Below, piece by piece: positions 63,203 to 64,000 of a DNA stretch of 64,000 nt. Below the pieces are notes generated by a model. That model was not told where the DNA came from and ran no database searches. It saw nothing but the letters and a program-made list of their open reading frames with translations. The position numbers were made by a program, and so were the translations under genes. The stretch lies in the NCBI RefSeq assembly GCF_000420145.1, contig NZ_ATUJ01000002.1, positions 124,001 through 188,000 on the forward strand, given 5' to 3'. The DNA is from Paracoccus zeaxanthinifaciens ATCC 21588 (GTDB lineage: Bacteria > Pseudomonadota > Alphaproteobacteria > Rhodobacterales > Rhodobacteraceae). The first letter of the stretch is position 1, and each line of letters begins with the position of its first letter.

Positions 63203-63630
63203 GATTTGCCTGTATTCTTAGGACGCAGATTATCGGTGCCTTCGCTTTTACGCCGGATTTGCGTTTTTGGCAAAAGGGAAGTTTAATCTGCGGGCGCTTC
63301 TTTCACGGCAGCGCAAACCCCTGCCACGGCTGCACGAATCGGTGCTGCGGCAATGCATCGGGCCATAAAACGGGACAAGGGTCGGGACATCACACCGCAA
63401 TAGGGGACATGGCAGGTCTTATAGGGGACGCCCAAGGTGACCCCCTATACCATATGATACCTATTCTTGATCCTTGATACGGGATGAATACCGTGCGTTG
63501 CATCACGCTCTCTTGACAGAATCACGAAACAGGACGCTAATGCCTGCCATGAGGCGAAAGACGTTTGCGGGACGCCAAGATCCCCGACGTCCAGAGGGCA
63601 AGGCCGGGCAAACCGGCAGCAGGAGCGGCG
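63203..63630. other. Candidate replication origin / par-rep control region
   Basis: 428 bp without a convincing gene, more AT-rich than its neighbours. CGCAGATTA (63224-63232) and TAATCTGCG (63284-63292) are inverted copies flanking a T-rich stretch, a likely ParA operator or replication element. ATAGGGGAC occurs at 63400-63408 and 63421-63429 and is matched inverted at 63440-63448 (ACCCCCTAT), looking like iterons. A rep promoter follows at 63513. Confidence 0.5.
63513..63541 (+). promoter_or_regulatory. Probable promoter of the replication gene
   Basis: Perfect -35 box TTGACA (63513-63518), 17-base spacer, then GCTAAT (63536-63541), which matches TATAAT at four positions. About 90 bases before the rep ATG. 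Confidence 0.65.
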
Positions 63631-64000
63631 ATGCAGGTGATCAGGCCCGTCGGCCGGGAATCGGCGGCGAAGAAATACGACATCCTGTCGGCCCTGACGG
63701 CACATGGTCTGTCGCAGGACCAGAACCGACAGCGGCTGGTGATGCGCCTCGTGGCGTTGATCACGACCAGGTACAACTGGCAGCGCAACGAGCTTGCGGT
63801 GGGCCAGCGCGAGATCGCGCGGCTCTGGTGCGTCGATGAACGCACGGTCAAGCGCGAGATGGCGAAGCTGCGCGATCTCGGCTGGATCACGGTCAAGCGC
63901 CAGGGCGCACGGGGGCGGGTCTCGGTTCTGGGGATCGACCTCGAACGCATCCTTCTGGACACTCGCCCGGCCTGGTCGAATATCGGCGAGGATTACGTCG
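63631..64000 (+). CDS. Plasmid replication initiator, N-terminus only
   Basis: 123 residues visible before the window ends. It has AGGAG upstream and begins MQVIRPVGRESAAKKYDILS. A winged-helix type region follows (LAVGQREIARLWCVDERTVKREMAKLRDLGWITVKRQGARGR). It resembles the N-terminus of the DnaA-like replicases of Rhodobacterales plasmids, an assignment from memory of the pattern. Divergent from parAB as usual for such replicons. The rest of the gene is needed to fix the replicon type. Confidence 0.78.
   Translation, partial: MQVIRPVGRESAAKKYDILSALTAHGLSQDQNRQRLVMRLVALITTRYNWQRNELAVGQREIARLWCVDERTVKREMAKLRDLGWITVKRQGARGRVSVLGIDLERILLDTRPAWSNIGEDYV

Noticed and set aside
63259..63477. 72-codon frame between parA and rep
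   Set aside because: Lies in the AT-richer, repeat-bearing region with no ribosome site and Cys-rich random composition; treated as origin DNA.

Overview
The window is GC-rich DNA with codon use and gene families typical of Rhodobacteraceae, most likely Paracoccus or a close relative. Pointers are the many TRAP, TTT and ABC uptake systems with private regulators, AcnB, a PutA paired with an Lrp-type regulator, secreted Hint-domain proteins and a LuxR/LuxI pair. The right end holds parA-parB and, divergently, the start of a replication initiator with a candidate origin between them. The window is therefore probably part of a megaplasmid or chromid rather than the main chromosome. Intergenic gaps are short, and I saw no rRNA, tRNA, insertion sequence or CRISPR array.

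Layout. 1-3.8 kb: the N-terminal part of a peptide-type ABC binding protein, two LysR regulators and a DUF4286-like protein. 3.9-8.8 kb: a TRAP transporter operon (DctP, DctQ, DctM) with an amidase and an NHL beta-propeller protein. 8.9-11.7 kb: acnB. 11.9-15.5 kb: a YhaO/YhaN-type nuclease-ATPase pair. 15.5-21.3 kb: a DMT exporter, a TetR with a divergent MDR oxidoreductase, a PfkB sugar kinase, a DUF475 membrane protein and a LysR. 21.5-25.7 kb: a TTT (TctCBA) operon ending in an ArgE-like deacylase. 25.7-31.1 kb: a second TTT operon on the minus strand with YaiI, divergent from a Gfo/Idh/MocA dehydrogenase and a GntR regulator. 31.2-37.8 kb: MetY, a succinate-semialdehyde dehydrogenase, a tartrate/malate dehydrogenase, a phytase-like secreted protein and an MFS exporter. 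37.9-38.6 kb: a host-attachment-family protein with a small hydrophilic protein. 38.7-40.3 kb: luxR, a 69-residue orphan and luxI. 40.3-43.3 kb: a PhnD/PhnC/PhnE-type ABC system with a double-length permease. 43.3-47.3 kb: lrp and putA. 47.3-52.8 kb: two related Hint-domain secreted proteins flanking a TPP riboswitch and thiC. 52.8-60.7 kb: an aminotransferase-TetR pair, a polar amino acid ABC operon, an aldolase, a hydroxyacid dehydrogenase and a homocysteine methyltransferase. 60.8-64 kb: partition and replication.

How it fits together. Most of the window is scavenging and catabolism of organic acids, amides and amino acids. Each transporter has a local regulator, and several have inverted repeats between divergent genes that could be operators. 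Four binding-protein genes are followed by a strong GC hairpin before the permease genes, which fits differential expression within the operon. Central genes (acnB, putA, thiC) sit on a replicon with plasmid-type partition. The most unusual signals are a family of palindromes with core TTCCCCGNGGGGAA spread through parAB and once behind thiC, the palindromes over the luxR 5' end, and the paired Hint genes around thiC.
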